Assembly (NCBI GenBank): GCA_937911505.1
Contig: CALEMF010000113.1
Span: forward strand, 1 to 64,000
Reading direction: 5' to 3'
From: an uncultured Cytophagales bacterium
Lineage (GTDB): Bacteria; Bacteroidota; Bacteroidia; Cytophagales; Thermonemataceae
Length of the DNA stretch: 64,000 nt
The notes beneath the pieces are model-generated. The model did no database searches, had not been told where the DNA came from, and worked only from the letters and a program-made list of their open reading frames with translations. Shown here in pieces: positions 6,437 to 16,374 of the stretch (position 1 is the first letter of the stretch; every line of letters starts with the position of its first letter). The translations under genes were made by a program, and so were the position numbers.

Positions 6437-8533
6437 TTAGGCTTTTACAAAATTACGTTCTTGCAGAATCGTCTCTTGCAACTGTTCTGGTACAAGCGCA
6501 TAGTGTGAAAATACCAAGTGGGCACTGGCACGTCCCGCAGAAAGTGTTCGGATGGTAGTAATATACCCAAACAGTTCTGCTAAAGGTACTAAAGCTTGCA
6601 CCTGTTGCCAACTTTGCTCCATTGCTAGCGCTTGTATAACGCCTCTTCGCCGGTTCAGATCACCAATAATCGCCCCTACATACGTTTCAGGGCTACTAAT
6701 AGTCACCTTCATCATAGGCTCCATAAGGCGCGCCACTGCTTGCAAGGCAGCTTCTCTAAAGCCTTGCTGTGCCACTAGTGTGAAGTCATACCCATGAGAA
6801 TCTTCCTCGTGGCTTTTACCATCTAGCAGGCGTACTTCCAACGCATTCACAGGCGAGCCTGTCAAGATGCCTTGCTGCATGGCTTGTAGAAAACCCTTCT
6901 TGATGAAAGGCACAAACTCTCTGGGTAAGTTATTTCCTTTGAGTTCGTCTACAAATACAAGCCCTTCCTTATCTGAAGGAAGTGGAATCAATTCAAACAC
7001 AATCTCAGCAAACTGACCATTACCGCCATTCTGGTTTTTCAGCGTAGCTTTATGGTGTACTTGCTTAGTCAGCATTTCTCTATAAGAAACCTGTGGCTTT
7101 CCTTTCTGTACAACTAAGTCATTTTCAGCCTCAATCTTCTCCAACACTACATCAAGGTGAAGCTCTCCCATTCCTAGCAATACCTGCTGACCCGTCTGGT
7201 CGTTGTACGCTAGGCGTAATGTAGGATCTTCTTCCAGCTTTCTTTTCAGCTTGGCCATCAGTGTAGCCATCTCTTTTTGATTCCTAGCCTCTATGGCATA
7301 GCCAAATACGGGTACTGGAAACTGAATCGCCTCTAGTAAAATAGGCTGCTCTTTGGTAGCCAGTGTATCACCTGTACGTACTTCTTTCAAACCCACGATT
7401 GCGCAGATATCACCTGCTTGGGCAACCTCCAGCGATACATATTGATTGGAGACGATACGAAACAGCTTACTGATACGTCCTTTTTGTCCAGTTCGCATAT
7501 TCCAGATCGTTTCTCCTACACGCAATGTACCCGCATAGATACGTGTAAAGCTCATTTTACCCATGTAATCATCTGCTACAATCTTGAAAACCAAACCAGC
7601 AAAGGCTTCTTCTTCATCCACTTTTCTTACGATTGCTTCTTCCCTCTCAGGATGCGTACCCGTAACTTGCACTTGGTCTACAGGGCTAGGCAAATAAGCG
7701 GCTACCGCATCAAGTAGGGGTTGTATCCCTTTCTTTTTGAACGCAGTACCACATAACACAGGGAAAATCCGCTGTGCTAGGGTGGCACGCCGTAAAGCCT
7801 CTTGGATTGTACTGACAGATACCTCGTTAGGATTTTCTAAGTACTGCTCCATCAAGATCAAATCCTCACCTGCCAACTGCTCTAGAAGATGGTTGCGCCA
7901 ATAGTGTACTTCTTCCTGCATTGCTGGAGGAATAGCGGTTACTTCGTAGGTTTTACCATCCTCTTGTTGCGGCCAAGTATACGCTTGTAGGGTAATCAAG
8001 TCTACGACACCCGTGAAGTCTTCCTCAGCACCCATAGGTAATTGTATAGGTACAGCCTTGGCTTCTAGTTTGGTGTTGCTCTCTGCTACTACTGCTAGAA
8101 AATCTGCACCGATTTTATCCATTTTATTTATAAAACAGATACGAGGTACTTTGTAGCGACTGGCTTGCTGCCATGCCTTTTCTGATTGGGGTTCTACCCC
8201 TGCACTGGCACAAAACAAAGCAATGGCGCCATCCAACACACGCAAGGCACGCTCTACCTCAGCGGTAAAGTCTACGTGTCCAGGTGTGTCTACTAAATTA
8301 ATGGTGTAGCGTATATCTTGCCAAGACCATTGCGTAGTAACGGCTGCTGAAGAGATGGTAATCCCTTTTTTCTTTTCTATCGCCTCTTTATCCATCACGG
8401 TATTACCCTCATCTACATTGCCCATTTTATGAATCATTCCGGTGTAGAAAAGTATGCGCTCTGTAGCGGTTGTTTTTCCAGCATCTACATGCGCCATAAT
8501 ACCTATATTTCTGAGTTTTTGTAACCTTTTCAT
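6437..8533 (-). CDS. Elongation factor G paralogue
   Basis: A translational GTPase of about 698 residues that would move tRNA and mRNA on the ribosome. The G domain shows AHVDAGKTT (G1), DTPGH (G3), NKMD (G4) and GTAF (G5), followed by domains II-V with the EF-G order. The G2 region reads KKKGITISSAA, whereas housekeeping EF-G has ERGITITSAA. The gene stands alone rather than in the str operon, so it is likely a second EF-G (fusA2-like) rather than the main fusA. I use the ATG at 8533 (MKRLQKLRN) over 8542, since the extra MLS adds nothing conserved. The leader holds a terminator hairpin (see 8589-8695). Confidence 0.85.
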   Translation of the reverse strand: MKRLQKLRNIGIMAHVDAGKTTATERILFYTGMIHKMGNVDEGNTVMDKEAIEKKKGITISSAAVTTQWSWQDIRYTINLVDTPGHVDFTAEVERALRVLDGAIALFCASAGVEPQSEKAWQQASRYKVPRICFINKMDKIGADFLAVVAESNTKLEAKAVPIQLPMGAEEDFTGVVDLITLQAYTWPQQEDGKTYEVTAIPPAMQEEVHYWRNHLLEQLAGEDLILMEQYLENPNEVSVSTIQEALRRATLAQRIFPVLCGTAFKKKGIQPLLDAVAAYLPSPVDQVQVTGTHPEREEAIVRKVDEEEAFAGLVFKIVADDYMGKMSFTRIYAGTLRVGETIWNMRTGQKGRISKLFRIVSNQYVSLEVAQAGDICAIVGLKEVRTGDTLATKEQPILLEAIQFPVPVFGYAIEARNQKEMATLMAKLKRKLEEDPTLRLAYNDQTGQQVLLGMGELHLDVVLEKIEAENDLVVQKGKPQVSYREMLTKQVHHKATLKNQNGGNGQFAEIVFELIPLPSDKEGLVFVDELKGNNLPREFVPFIKKGFLQAMQQGILTGSPVNALEVRLLDGKSHEEDSHGYDFTLVAQQGFREAALQAVARLMEPMMKVTISSPETYVGAIIGDLNRRRGVIQALAMEQSWQQVQALVPLAELFGYITTIRTLSAGRASAHLVFSHYALVPEQLQETILQERNFVKA

Positions 8534-8588
8534 AGAAAGCATCTTTAAATATTGAAAATTAATAAAAATAGGGAGGCTACTATGAACG

Positions 8589-8695
8589 GGTGGGGTAAGG
8601 CAATAAAAAAGCCTCTCTGTATAGAGAAGCGGTCGATTTCTTAATACTTATTAACCTCGTTACTTCTTACTATACTTGCTAAGCCCTGCCCCACC
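8589..8695 (-). promoter_or_regulatory. Structured leader with internal terminator upstream of the EF-G paralogue
   Basis: On the minus strand, 56-160 bases before the start codon, two GC-rich arms (8683-8695 and 8589-8601) can pair at 12 of 13 positions. Between them lies an 8-bp hairpin (8611-8630, 4-base loop) followed by TTTTTTATT, a textbook intrinsic terminator. The outer 3' arm is made only if RNA polymerase passes the terminator. This suggests transcription attenuation of the downstream gene, or a short terminated RNA. No known riboswitch class recognised. Confidence 0.55.
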
Positions 8696-8873
8696 ATTTA
8701 CTATAAAGATAATGTGGCTGCTTTTGATTACTGCATGAATGTAAGAGGTAAAGGCCATTTTTTTGAAATATTATTTTCAAACGTTAATCTCAATAACCAT
8801 ACCTAGGTAACCCTTGTTGGGGTATTAAATCTTCATCTGTTTTGGAAGCCTTAATTTTATGTATATTGAAGCT

Positions 8874-8992
8874 GTTTAAACTTTCTCTATTTAGCTACGC
8901 TGAGCTACACTTCGTTTCGATTCCTAAAAAATGACTAGTATTCGCCCATATTTCGTTACTTTTTTTATCCGTAGCGCTGCTATGGCTTTCAA
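8874..8992 (-). repeat. Dispersed ~115-bp repeat, copy A
   Basis: Read on the minus strand this segment matches 31265-31381 on the plus strand: TTGAAA, a small hairpin (CATAGC...GCTATGG type), GGATAAAAAAA, a variable middle, then an almost unchanged block of about 45 bases (8889-8934) containing GAAACGAAGTGTAGCTCAGC. The rest of the intergenic stretch 8543-9088 holds only the EF-G leader. Confidence 0.75.
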
Positions 8993-9088
8993 AAAGTGCC
9001 TTATCTGGTCAAATACTAGTTCATTTTCGGTTAAAAATAAAAAGTCTAAACGACTTCATTTACTCATCAGTAATGACCTAGTAACAAT

Positions 9089-12000
9089 ATGATTTTTTCT
9101 ATTCTTACGAAAGCACTCGCAGGCGCTGTAGTAGGCTATGGTACGAACGATCTGGCAGTACAAATGCTCTTTCGTAAGCGCTTCGGGCTGGGTGGCATTG
9201 TATTAAAAACACACGAGCAATTCATAGAGAATATCAGCCAGCTCGTAGAGCAAGAAATCATCAACCACCATACACTAAGCATAGAGCTAGAGAATGATAC
9301 CTTTAAACAAGCCTTAACCGCTACTACCGAGCGCTTTTTCCAAGAATCGCTCAAGCAAGCCTTTCCAGAGGAGTATCTGCTGCACTATATTCCACATATT
9401 GAGGAGAGTTTTTCAGCAATTAAACAAGACTTCATTGCCCATCTCGATGCTCCTATCGAAGCGCTCATTAACTATGTTTTACAGCAGGTGGAACTCAAAG
9501 CGGTTTTATCAGATACGCAACTACGCGCCATCGCCCAGAGTCTGCGTACCAGCTTAACACACCCACTCCCCCAAATAGGTTTATCAGATTTACTCTTACA
9601 CTTGCATAGAGAGGTAAAGCATCAACTCTTACACTATTTGGTACCACGCGATGTACTACAAACAATCACAACGAATCTAGGTACTTACACGGAGGCACTT
9701 CCTCCCTACATTCAGTTCAATTATGCCTCTTCTATCGACGACTTTATTGCTTCCAGCAAGCAAACTCTTCAGCTCGATCACTTACTTAAAAGCACGCTTT
9801 CTGAGATGGCTGATCAGCCACTTCGTCACTGGATTACCCCTGCTCAGTTTGCTGCACTGATCGAGGTGCTTAAAGAAGTGACTGTAGAACTACTTACCTC
9901 CTCCAAAGGGCAACTCATCTTACAAACTTTTGGAAGGCTTCTACTGCAGATTTTAAAAGAAGAAAAAGCTACTGTCTTCTCGCTACTGTCTGAAGACTTA
10001 GAACATAACTTTAATCAGTTTCTTCAAGAACGCCTGCCTCAAACGCTAGAAAGGGTGATGGCTTTCGTTAAGGAACAGAAAGTAAAGATTGATGCGCTCA
10101 TTGACCAAACTTTCCGTGACAATACCCGCTTCAAACTACAAGACTGGGCAGTAAAGATTTTTGCAGGCAGCGTAAGCGAACGGGCAAGGGTGGTTACGCG
10201 TATTGTAGACTATGTGGAAAAGTATGATGCCAAACAGCTAGCTAATATTGCTACTAGTTTCCTCATCGACTTCCTTAAAGAAAACACGATAGGGCAGATT
10301 TTTGAACAGTTAGACGAGGCACTATTTGTAGACAACCTCACGGCGCTTCTGAAAGACAACGGCACAAAATGGCTTAAAAAGCGCGCTCCTGACCAGCTAG
10401 ATTTTCTCCTAGACTATACTTTGGCAGATCTTGTGGGAGCACAAACATTGAAAGACCAAATTGAGAAAATAGAGGCATACGGTATCAAACACTTGAAGGA
10501 AGACTTTCTTTACCATCCTCGTTTGAGTCATTTCTTGCACAAAAAAATAGAAGAGCAAGCCAGTAAGCTAGGCAATACAACCATAGAGACACTCATAAGT
10601 AATAACCAGCTTGCTTCATACGCTCCTAAGCTAGAGGAAGGATTGATGCATCTTATCCAGCAGCAAAAAGAAACACTGGATCGTTTTATTTTTGAGAATT
10701 TACAACAGACACTTATAGAACGCCGTCTCGGAGACCTCATTCATATGGAACAGCTAGGCGCTTATACGCCTGTCCTGTACCAACATATAGACAAGGCACT
10801 TACAGAACGCTTCGAGCAAGTGAAACAACGACCTGTACATCATTACCTTGCACAACTGGATGACATTGACCAAATTTATCCACAACTAGCCCAATACCTA
10901 CAGCAAGCTACCCTCAATAACCTACCCATCTTACTTGAAGGAAGAATAGAAGCCTTAGTAAAGCAAAACCTTCGGCCCTTGCCACCAGAGCGTATTCGGG
11001 ATATGGTCGAAAAATTTATGGGGAAGGAGATCGCTCCTATCAATATATTAGGCGCTTTTTTAGGTACGATTACCGGGGGCTTACTTACTGCCCTCCCTGC
11101 ACTACCCAACCCTTATTTAAGTACTGCCTTGGCTGGACTTTCGTATGGTATTACAGGGTATGGCACCAACTATCTTGCGCTCAAAATGATTTTTAGGCCT
11201 TACGAGGCCAAGTACTGGCAAGGCAGGCGGCTTCCTTTTACTCCAGGTATTATTGCCAAAAACCAACGGCGCTTTGCCCAGAATATGGGAAAATTTGTCG
11301 ACCAAAACCTGCTTAATAAGGCGAATCTCATAGAAAAGTTTGAAGCCCAAAAGCAAGTAATAGAAAGCAACTTGGTCACCTTCTTATCTAAAAACAACTA
11401 TGAAATTCTGGATCAACTCAACCAAGCCAATTTGGGTCGCACGGCCAATCTGGTTACGCAAAAAGCTACCGATTATCTTTACGCTCATACTGAAATTTTT
11501 GCAGAGGCGCTCAGTGACCTTATCGCCCATCAAGCCTCTTTTGATCTTTCGCAGATTGACACAAGCACCATAAAGTACAAGGTTAATCAATACCTTTCAG
11601 GAGAAGACTTCTCCTTTCATATACAAGAGCAAGTAGCTTCACTGACGCAGGCGTGGCTTACCACTTCTCAGCCGCTCAAAGACTTTATACCCAGGAATAC
11701 TTTAAAACACTCATCGAAGTATTTAACTACCTTTATCCGTCGCGCAATTACTCAGTGGGCGGAGCAGTTGGCTACTGAGCAAATAGTAGGATTACTACAA
11801 GAACAGGTGCAGCCTTCTTATGATCGTCAAATTGAGCAACCTATTAGCCAACTCCTCTCTCAACCACAACGTAAGCACTTACGCACTAAGTTGAGCGATC
11901 GGGTGAAAAAAGCCTTGGTACAACCTGATCTCCAAAAGCGTCTTGTAAAGTTAGTACAAAAACGCTTAGAGAAAGAGATTCATCCCAAACGAACAATAGG

Positions 12001-13186
12001 ACAGATGTTGAATGGGCAGTTGATACAGTTTGTAGAAGAAAACATTAATAAACTGCTTGAAAAACTCCTAGAAGATGGCATCGCTTGGCTCATTAGACAC
12101 AAAAAAAGCTTAGCCGATGAAGTCTACAACCGTGCTTATAAGGAGAATAAAGCAGTTTTTTTCTACAAGGGCGTTATTAAAAAAACAGTTATTGAGCTTA
12201 CTGAAGAGGGGCTACCTAACTTCTTTAGAAGTCAACTGCCTGCTTTTGAACGCCTCCTAGAAGAAGAAGTAGAGCAGCTAGCCGATACCCCCTTGGGGCA
12301 AATTAACCCACAAATAGATCCTTTATTCTTAGAAGGTCGCTTACAGAACTTACTTCATCACCGTACGCTCATCGAGTCGGCACAAAAAATAAGTACCATT
12401 ACTTTTGATTATACCACTTCTTTACTCCCTCTTAAAAAGTTGTTGCTACCGCTTGAAGCCGCTACTATTTCACAATTGGCAGATAAGTTTGATGTTCCTC
12501 TACAAAAAACTATTTTTCAACTCAAGCAAGCCCTTTTGGAGCAGAGATTTGTATTGGCTGCTTCAGCCACCCCAATTATCCACAGCATTTTGCTGCATTA
12601 CCTGGCACCCACTAGCTTGCAAAAGCTACTCACAGGCATTGCCCCATCTGTTTGGAGCGATGCAAGTAGGCGTCTTCTCATACCTATTCTTCAATCAACT
12701 CACTTCCAAACAAAACAAAAAGTATTTGTAGATGCTTTCTTTGCACACATTAAAAGTAAACCTCTGGCAGAGAGTATTGACGTGGCCACCTTACAACAGG
12801 ATGTAACACAAATCTTCGAACAACTTATGGCCCAACCTGACCTAAAAGTGTTGCTATCACAGTCCATTCACACTTTTACACAGCAGAACTTACAGCACCT
12901 CAATGAGAAGCTGGCACTTCCTACGAAAGACTTTCTTCTTGAGAAGTTGGCTAATGCTGCCTTCATTACGCTAGAGCAAAATATTCCGTCACTGCTAGGA
13001 GCTGTTGATCTAAAACGGGTAGTAGTAAGTGAAATAGAAGCCATGCCGCCACAAGAGGTAGAAAAGCTTTTCAATAGTTTTGCTAGCCAGTATTTCGGCG
13101 AATTGATTCGCTACGGGTTTGGCTTCGGAGTAGTATTTGGTTTGGGAATAGATGGTCTATTAAGCTGGCTCACTAGTAAGCTTTAA
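9089..13186 (+). CDS. Giant double DUF445 membrane protein
   Basis: A 1365-residue protein. The DUF445 signature appears twice: GAVVGYGTNDLAVQMLFRK at residues 12-30 and GITGYGTNYLALKMIFRP around 690-705, each after a hydrophobic helix. Long amphipathic helical stretches rich in Q, E, L and K follow each. The last 25 residues contain another hydrophobic segment (GFGFGVVFGLGIDGLLSWL). Typical DUF445 proteins are about 400 residues with one such unit, so this is a fused, much enlarged form. I infer an inner-membrane protein with large extramembrane rods; its function is unknown. It stands alone, divergent from the EF-G gene. Confidence 0.8.
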   Translation: MIFSILTKALAGAVVGYGTNDLAVQMLFRKRFGLGGIVLKTHEQFIENISQLVEQEIINHHTLSIELENDTFKQALTATTERFFQESLKQAFPEEYLLHYIPHIEESFSAIKQDFIAHLDAPIEALINYVLQQVELKAVLSDTQLRAIAQSLRTSLTHPLPQIGLSDLLLHLHREVKHQLLHYLVPRDVLQTITTNLGTYTEALPPYIQFNYASSIDDFIASSKQTLQLDHLLKSTLSEMADQPLRHWITPAQFAALIEVLKEVTVELLTSSKGQLILQTFGRLLLQILKEEKATVFSLLSEDLEHNFNQFLQERLPQTLERVMAFVKEQKVKIDALIDQTFRDNTRFKLQDWAVKIFAGSVSERARVVTRIVDYVEKYDAKQLANIATSFLIDFLKENTIGQIFEQLDEALFVDNLTALLKDNGTKWLKKRAPDQLDFLLDYTLADLVGAQTLKDQIEKIEAYGIKHLKEDFLYHPRLSHFLHKKIEEQASKLGNTTIETLISNNQLASYAPKLEEGLMHLIQQQKETLDRFIFENLQQTLIERRLGDLIHMEQLGAYTPVLYQHIDKALTERFEQVKQRPVHHYLAQLDDIDQIYPQLAQYLQQATLNNLPILLEGRIEALVKQNLRPLPPERIRDMVEKFMGKEIAPINILGAFLGTITGGLLTALPALPNPYLSTALAGLSYGITGYGTNYLALKMIFRPYEAKYWQGRRLPFTPGIIAKNQRRFAQNMGKFVDQNLLNKANLIEKFEAQKQVIESNLVTFLSKNNYEILDQLNQANLGRTANLVTQKATDYLYAHTEIFAEALSDLIAHQASFDLSQIDTSTIKYKVNQYLSGEDFSFHIQEQVASLTQAWLTTSQPLKDFIPRNTLKHSSKYLTTFIRRAITQWAEQLATEQIVGLLQEQVQPSYDRQIEQPISQLLSQPQRKHLRTKLSDRVKKALVQPDLQKRLVKLVQKRLEKEIHPKRTIGQMLNGQLIQFVEENINKLLEKLLEDGIAWLIRHKKSLADEVYNRAYKENKAVFFYKGVIKKTVIELTEEGLPNFFRSQLPAFERLLEEEVEQLADTPLGQINPQIDPLFLEGRLQNLLHHRTLIESAQKISTITFDYTTSLLPLKKLLLPLEAATISQLADKFDVPLQKTIFQLKQALLEQRFVLAASATPIIHSILLHYLAPTSLQKLLTGIAPSVWSDASRRLLIPILQSTHFQTKQKVFVDAFFAHIKSKPLAESIDVATLQQDVTQIFEQLMAQPDLKVLLSQSIHTFTQQNLQHLNEKLALPTKDFLLEKLANAAFITLEQNIPSLLGAVDLKRVVVSEIEAMPPQEVEKLFNSFASQYFGELIRYGFGFGVVFGLGIDGLLSWLTSKL

Positions 13187-13376
13187 AGAGAGAGTTACTC
13201 TTCAAGAATTATAGTTTAGTGATTTATTTAATTCTTTTAGTGATCAACTTATTTCAGGGACATACATGTTTCTTATGTCTTGCCTCTGATATCTTTTGCA
13301 TCTAATACCCAATATTTGAAGTTCCCCTAATTTTATGCTAAATTATATCGTTGTTCCACCTTTAAACACAAAGCCT

Positions 13377-13697
13377 ATGAACCTCGAAGAAATTGTAGCC
13401 AAAGTAGCTAAAGAAGCAGGTATTTCTAAACCAAAAGCACACAAAGCCGTATCTGCTACCTTAGATTATATGAAAGACCAAGACTCCCTACAGAGTAAAA
13501 TTAAAGGATTTGCTAGTGAAGCGAAAGACAAACTAGGTGATCTTGTAGAAGATACCAAAGAAAAACTGGGTGATCTAGCAGAAGATGCCTCAGAAGCATT
13601 TGATAAACTAAAGGGCGCTGCCTCTAAAACCTTCGATAATGTGAAGGATAAGTTTGCAGGCGATGATGACAAGAAAAAAGACGATAAGAAAAAATAA
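13377..13697 (+). CDS. Small charged helical protein with HU/DUF2267-like N-terminus
   Basis: The frame opens at 13335 but the ATG at 13377 gives a clean start, MNLEEIVAKVAKEAGISKPK. That N-terminus resembles the first helices of HU-like or DUF2267-type proteins. The middle has 11-residue-like repeats of K-L-G-D-L, as in YtxH/LEA-type stress proteins, and the tail is a run of D and K. About 106 residues, no signal peptide. Probably a cytoplasmic stress or nucleoid-linked protein; the assignment is weak. Confidence 0.6.
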   Translation: MNLEEIVAKVAKEAGISKPKAHKAVSATLDYMKDQDSLQSKIKGFASEAKDKLGDLVEDTKEKLGDLAEDASEAFDKLKGAASKTFDNVKDKFAGDDDKKKDDKKK

Positions 13698-13730
13698 CAA
13701 CCAAGTATTCTTTTTTATCAAATAGTTTTA

Positions 13731-13767
13731 GTAAAGTAGCTACCCACTAAATAGGTAGCTACTTTAC
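13731..13767 (+). terminator. Strong hairpin after the small helical protein
   Basis: A perfect 14-bp stem (13731-13744 with 13754-13767) with a 9-base loop lies 34 bases after the stop codon. There is no T run behind it, so it may act by itself or protect the 3' end. Confidence 0.55.
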
Positions 13768-13830
13768 GTAATAATTCACCCACCTGCGACGTTATCTAAT
13801 TCTAACAACATAACTAAAACATAGTACACC

Positions 13831-16254
13831 ATGAAGCATAGCCTACTCATCGTGTTTGTGTGTACGATTATCTCTTTTACACAAGCACAGGACAACTTAA
13901 ACTACCAAAAGCCTTCTGAGGAAATTCTGACCTTAGCAGATGCTCCCTTAGCCCCACGTATCTTACTCGATGCCGATAAAACATATATGGTATTGCTCTA
14001 CCGAGATGCCTATAAATCTATCGCGGAGCTTTCAGAAACTGAAATGCGTTTGGCAGGTCTTCGGATCAACCCTACGACCAATATTGGAAGCCGTACCAAT
14101 TACTATAATAACGTAAAAGTAAAAGGTGTAAAGGAGCAAACAGCAAAGCAAGTGAGTGGCTTACCCGACAACCCACGCGTAGCTAACTTTGCTTGGTCGC
14201 CTGACCAAACTAAGATTGCTTTTACCAACACGACTACAAAAGGAGTAGAAATATGGGTACTAGACATCACTGCTGCCAAAGTTACCAAACTGACTGATGC
14301 CACAGTGAATGCCAATATGCGCGACGTAATCAATTGGTTTAAGGACGGTAACAGCCTCTTAGTCAAAATGCTGCCTACAGAGAGACAGTCGCTCATCGAC
14401 CCCAAAAGTGCCATTCCTACAGGTCCTACCATTTCACAAAGTGATGGCAAAAAAGCCCAAAACAGAACCTACCAAGACTTGTTGAAAAATAAAAACGATG
14501 AACATAACTTTGAGCAGTTGGCTACTTCAACCCTGTACCAAGTAAATCTTGATGGCACTAAGAAACAATGGATGGCCAAAGATATGTACAGCAATATCAG
14601 CTTTTCTCCTGATGGCAACTATACGATGGTAACCACCCTTCAGCGCCCTTTCTCCTATTTAGTACCTTACTACCGCTTCCCACAAAAGACAATCGTTTAC
14701 ACAAAAGATGGTAAAAAGGTACAAAGCATTGTAGAGGTTCCTTTAATAGAAGATCTTCCTAAGGGTTTTATGGCGGTAAGAGAAGGGAGAAGAAAAATAG
14801 CTTGGCGCAACGACCAGCCTGCTACCCTTATATTTGCTATGGCACTCGATGAAGGCGATCCGCAGAAAGAAGTAACGTATCGTGATGAGGTTTTCGAACT
14901 TGCCGCCCCTTTTAATGGTACGCCTAAAAGTCTTCTGAAAACAAAATTAAGATATAATTCCATTTACTGGGGCGATGAAAAGATGGCACTGGCTTATGCT
15001 TACTGGTGGAATACACGTACGCTTCAAACCTATCTGTTTGATCCTAGTAAGCCGACACAAGAGGCAAAGATGATCTCTGAACGAAACTATCAAGACGTTT
15101 ATAGCGATCCCGGTACACCCGTTACACAACGTAATGAATACGGTCGTGACGTCTTGGCTTTAGAAGGCGATAATATTTTCTTAGTAGGAGATGGTTACAC
15201 AGAGGAAGGACAGTTTCCTTTTGTAGATCAGTTTAACCTAAAAACGCTTCAAGCGAAGCGACTTTACCAATCTGCTTACACAGATAAATTAGAAAACCTT
15301 ACTGACTATGATCCTAAAGAAAATCGCTTGCTTGTACGTATAGAGGCTAAAAACCAGTACCCTAATTACTACTTTAGGAACTTGAAGAAGGATAAGCTTA
15401 CCCAGCTTACTAATTTTGAGAATCCTTTCAAGAGTATTCAGAATGTCCACAAAGAAGTGATTACCTACAAAAGAGAGGATGGACTTGAGCTATCTGGCAC
15501 GTTGTATCTGCCAGTAGGGTATGATAAGAGCAAAAAAGAGAAACGCCCTATGATCTTGTGGGCATATCCACGTGAATACAAAGACAAAAACAGCGCTTCC
15601 CAAAATACACAAAACCCCAATGAGTTTACGTATCCTTTTTGGGGGTCGCCGCTCTATTGGCTTACCAAAGGGTATGTCATTCTCGACGATGCGGCTTTCC
15701 CGATTGTAGGAGAAGGCGACGAAGAACCGAATGATTCTTTCAGGAAGCAACTGGTAGCCAACGCGAAGGCAGCGATTGATGCCGTAGATCAAATGGGCTA
15801 CATTGACAGAGAGCGTGTGGCAGTAGGTGGCCATAGTTATGGTGCTTTTATGGTAGCGAACCTTCTTTCTCATTCCGATCTGTTTGCTGCGGGTATTGCG
15901 CGCAGTGGTGCGTACAACAGAACACTTACGCCTTTTGGCTTTCAAAGCGAAGAGCGAAGCTATTGGGAAGCCCCAGAGGTATATTACACCATGTCACCTT
16001 TTATGCACGCCGATAAGATGAAGACGCCTCTCCTGTTGATTCACGGAAATGCTGATAACAACTCAGGTACATACCCGCTACAGAGTGAGCGTTATTTTAA
16101 TGCATTGAAGGGTCTAGGAGCGCCTACACGGCTGGTAATGCTACCGAAAGAGAGCCATGGCTACCGTGCCAAAGAGAGTATCTTACACGTACTCTGGGAA
16201 CAAGATCAGTGGCTAGAGAAGCACTTAAAAAATAGCGGAAAGTCTAGTAATTAA
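13831..16254 (+). CDS. S9 family serine peptidase, glutamyl endopeptidase type
   Basis: An 807-residue prolyl-oligopeptidase-fold protein with a signal peptide (first 20 residues, ending TQAQ), so it acts in the periplasm or outside. An N-terminal propeller-like part precedes an alpha/beta hydrolase domain with the triad: Ser669 in GGHSYGAF, Asp742 in IHGNADNN, His776 in ESHGY. The surrounding sequence (GIARSGAYNRTLTPFGFQSE) is typical of the glutamyl endopeptidase branch also found in plant chloroplasts. It would degrade peptides, possibly after glutamate. Single gene with its own terminator. Confidence 0.9.
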   Translation: MKHSLLIVFVCTIISFTQAQDNLNYQKPSEEILTLADAPLAPRILLDADKTYMVLLYRDAYKSIAELSETEMRLAGLRINPTTNIGSRTNYYNNVKVKGVKEQTAKQVSGLPDNPRVANFAWSPDQTKIAFTNTTTKGVEIWVLDITAAKVTKLTDATVNANMRDVINWFKDGNSLLVKMLPTERQSLIDPKSAIPTGPTISQSDGKKAQNRTYQDLLKNKNDEHNFEQLATSTLYQVNLDGTKKQWMAKDMYSNISFSPDGNYTMVTTLQRPFSYLVPYYRFPQKTIVYTKDGKKVQSIVEVPLIEDLPKGFMAVREGRRKIAWRNDQPATLIFAMALDEGDPQKEVTYRDEVFELAAPFNGTPKSLLKTKLRYNSIYWGDEKMALAYAYWWNTRTLQTYLFDPSKPTQEAKMISERNYQDVYSDPGTPVTQRNEYGRDVLALEGDNIFLVGDGYTEEGQFPFVDQFNLKTLQAKRLYQSAYTDKLENLTDYDPKENRLLVRIEAKNQYPNYYFRNLKKDKLTQLTNFENPFKSIQNVHKEVITYKREDGLELSGTLYLPVGYDKSKKEKRPMILWAYPREYKDKNSASQNTQNPNEFTYPFWGSPLYWLTKGYVILDDAAFPIVGEGDEEPNDSFRKQLVANAKAAIDAVDQMGYIDRERVAVGGHSYGAFMVANLLSHSDLFAAGIARSGAYNRTLTPFGFQSEERSYWEAPEVYYTMSPFMHADKMKTPLLLIHGNADNNSGTYPLQSERYFNALKGLGAPTRLVMLPKESHGYRAKESILHVLWEQDQWLEKHLKNSGKSSN

Positions 16255-16280
16255 GCAGTCATTTTTCGATCACCATTTTT

Positions 16281-16318
16281 ACAAGAAGTAGTGTCTTTTT
16301 AGGAGCACTACTTCTTGT
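16281..16318 (+). terminator. Terminator of the S9 peptidase gene
   Basis: A perfect 13-bp stem (16281-16293 with 16306-16318), loop of 12, followed by ATTTT and a later T run. It begins 26 bases after the stop codon. Confidence 0.75.
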
Positions 16319-16374
16319 ATTTTCGGCGGTTTTTTTCTAACATTAAGGAGCTTTTGCACAAACGAAAATTTCCT

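Noticed and set aside
14103-14450. Minus-strand frame inside the S9 peptidase
   Set aside because: Shadow of a strongly supported gene; composition follows the opposite codon positions.
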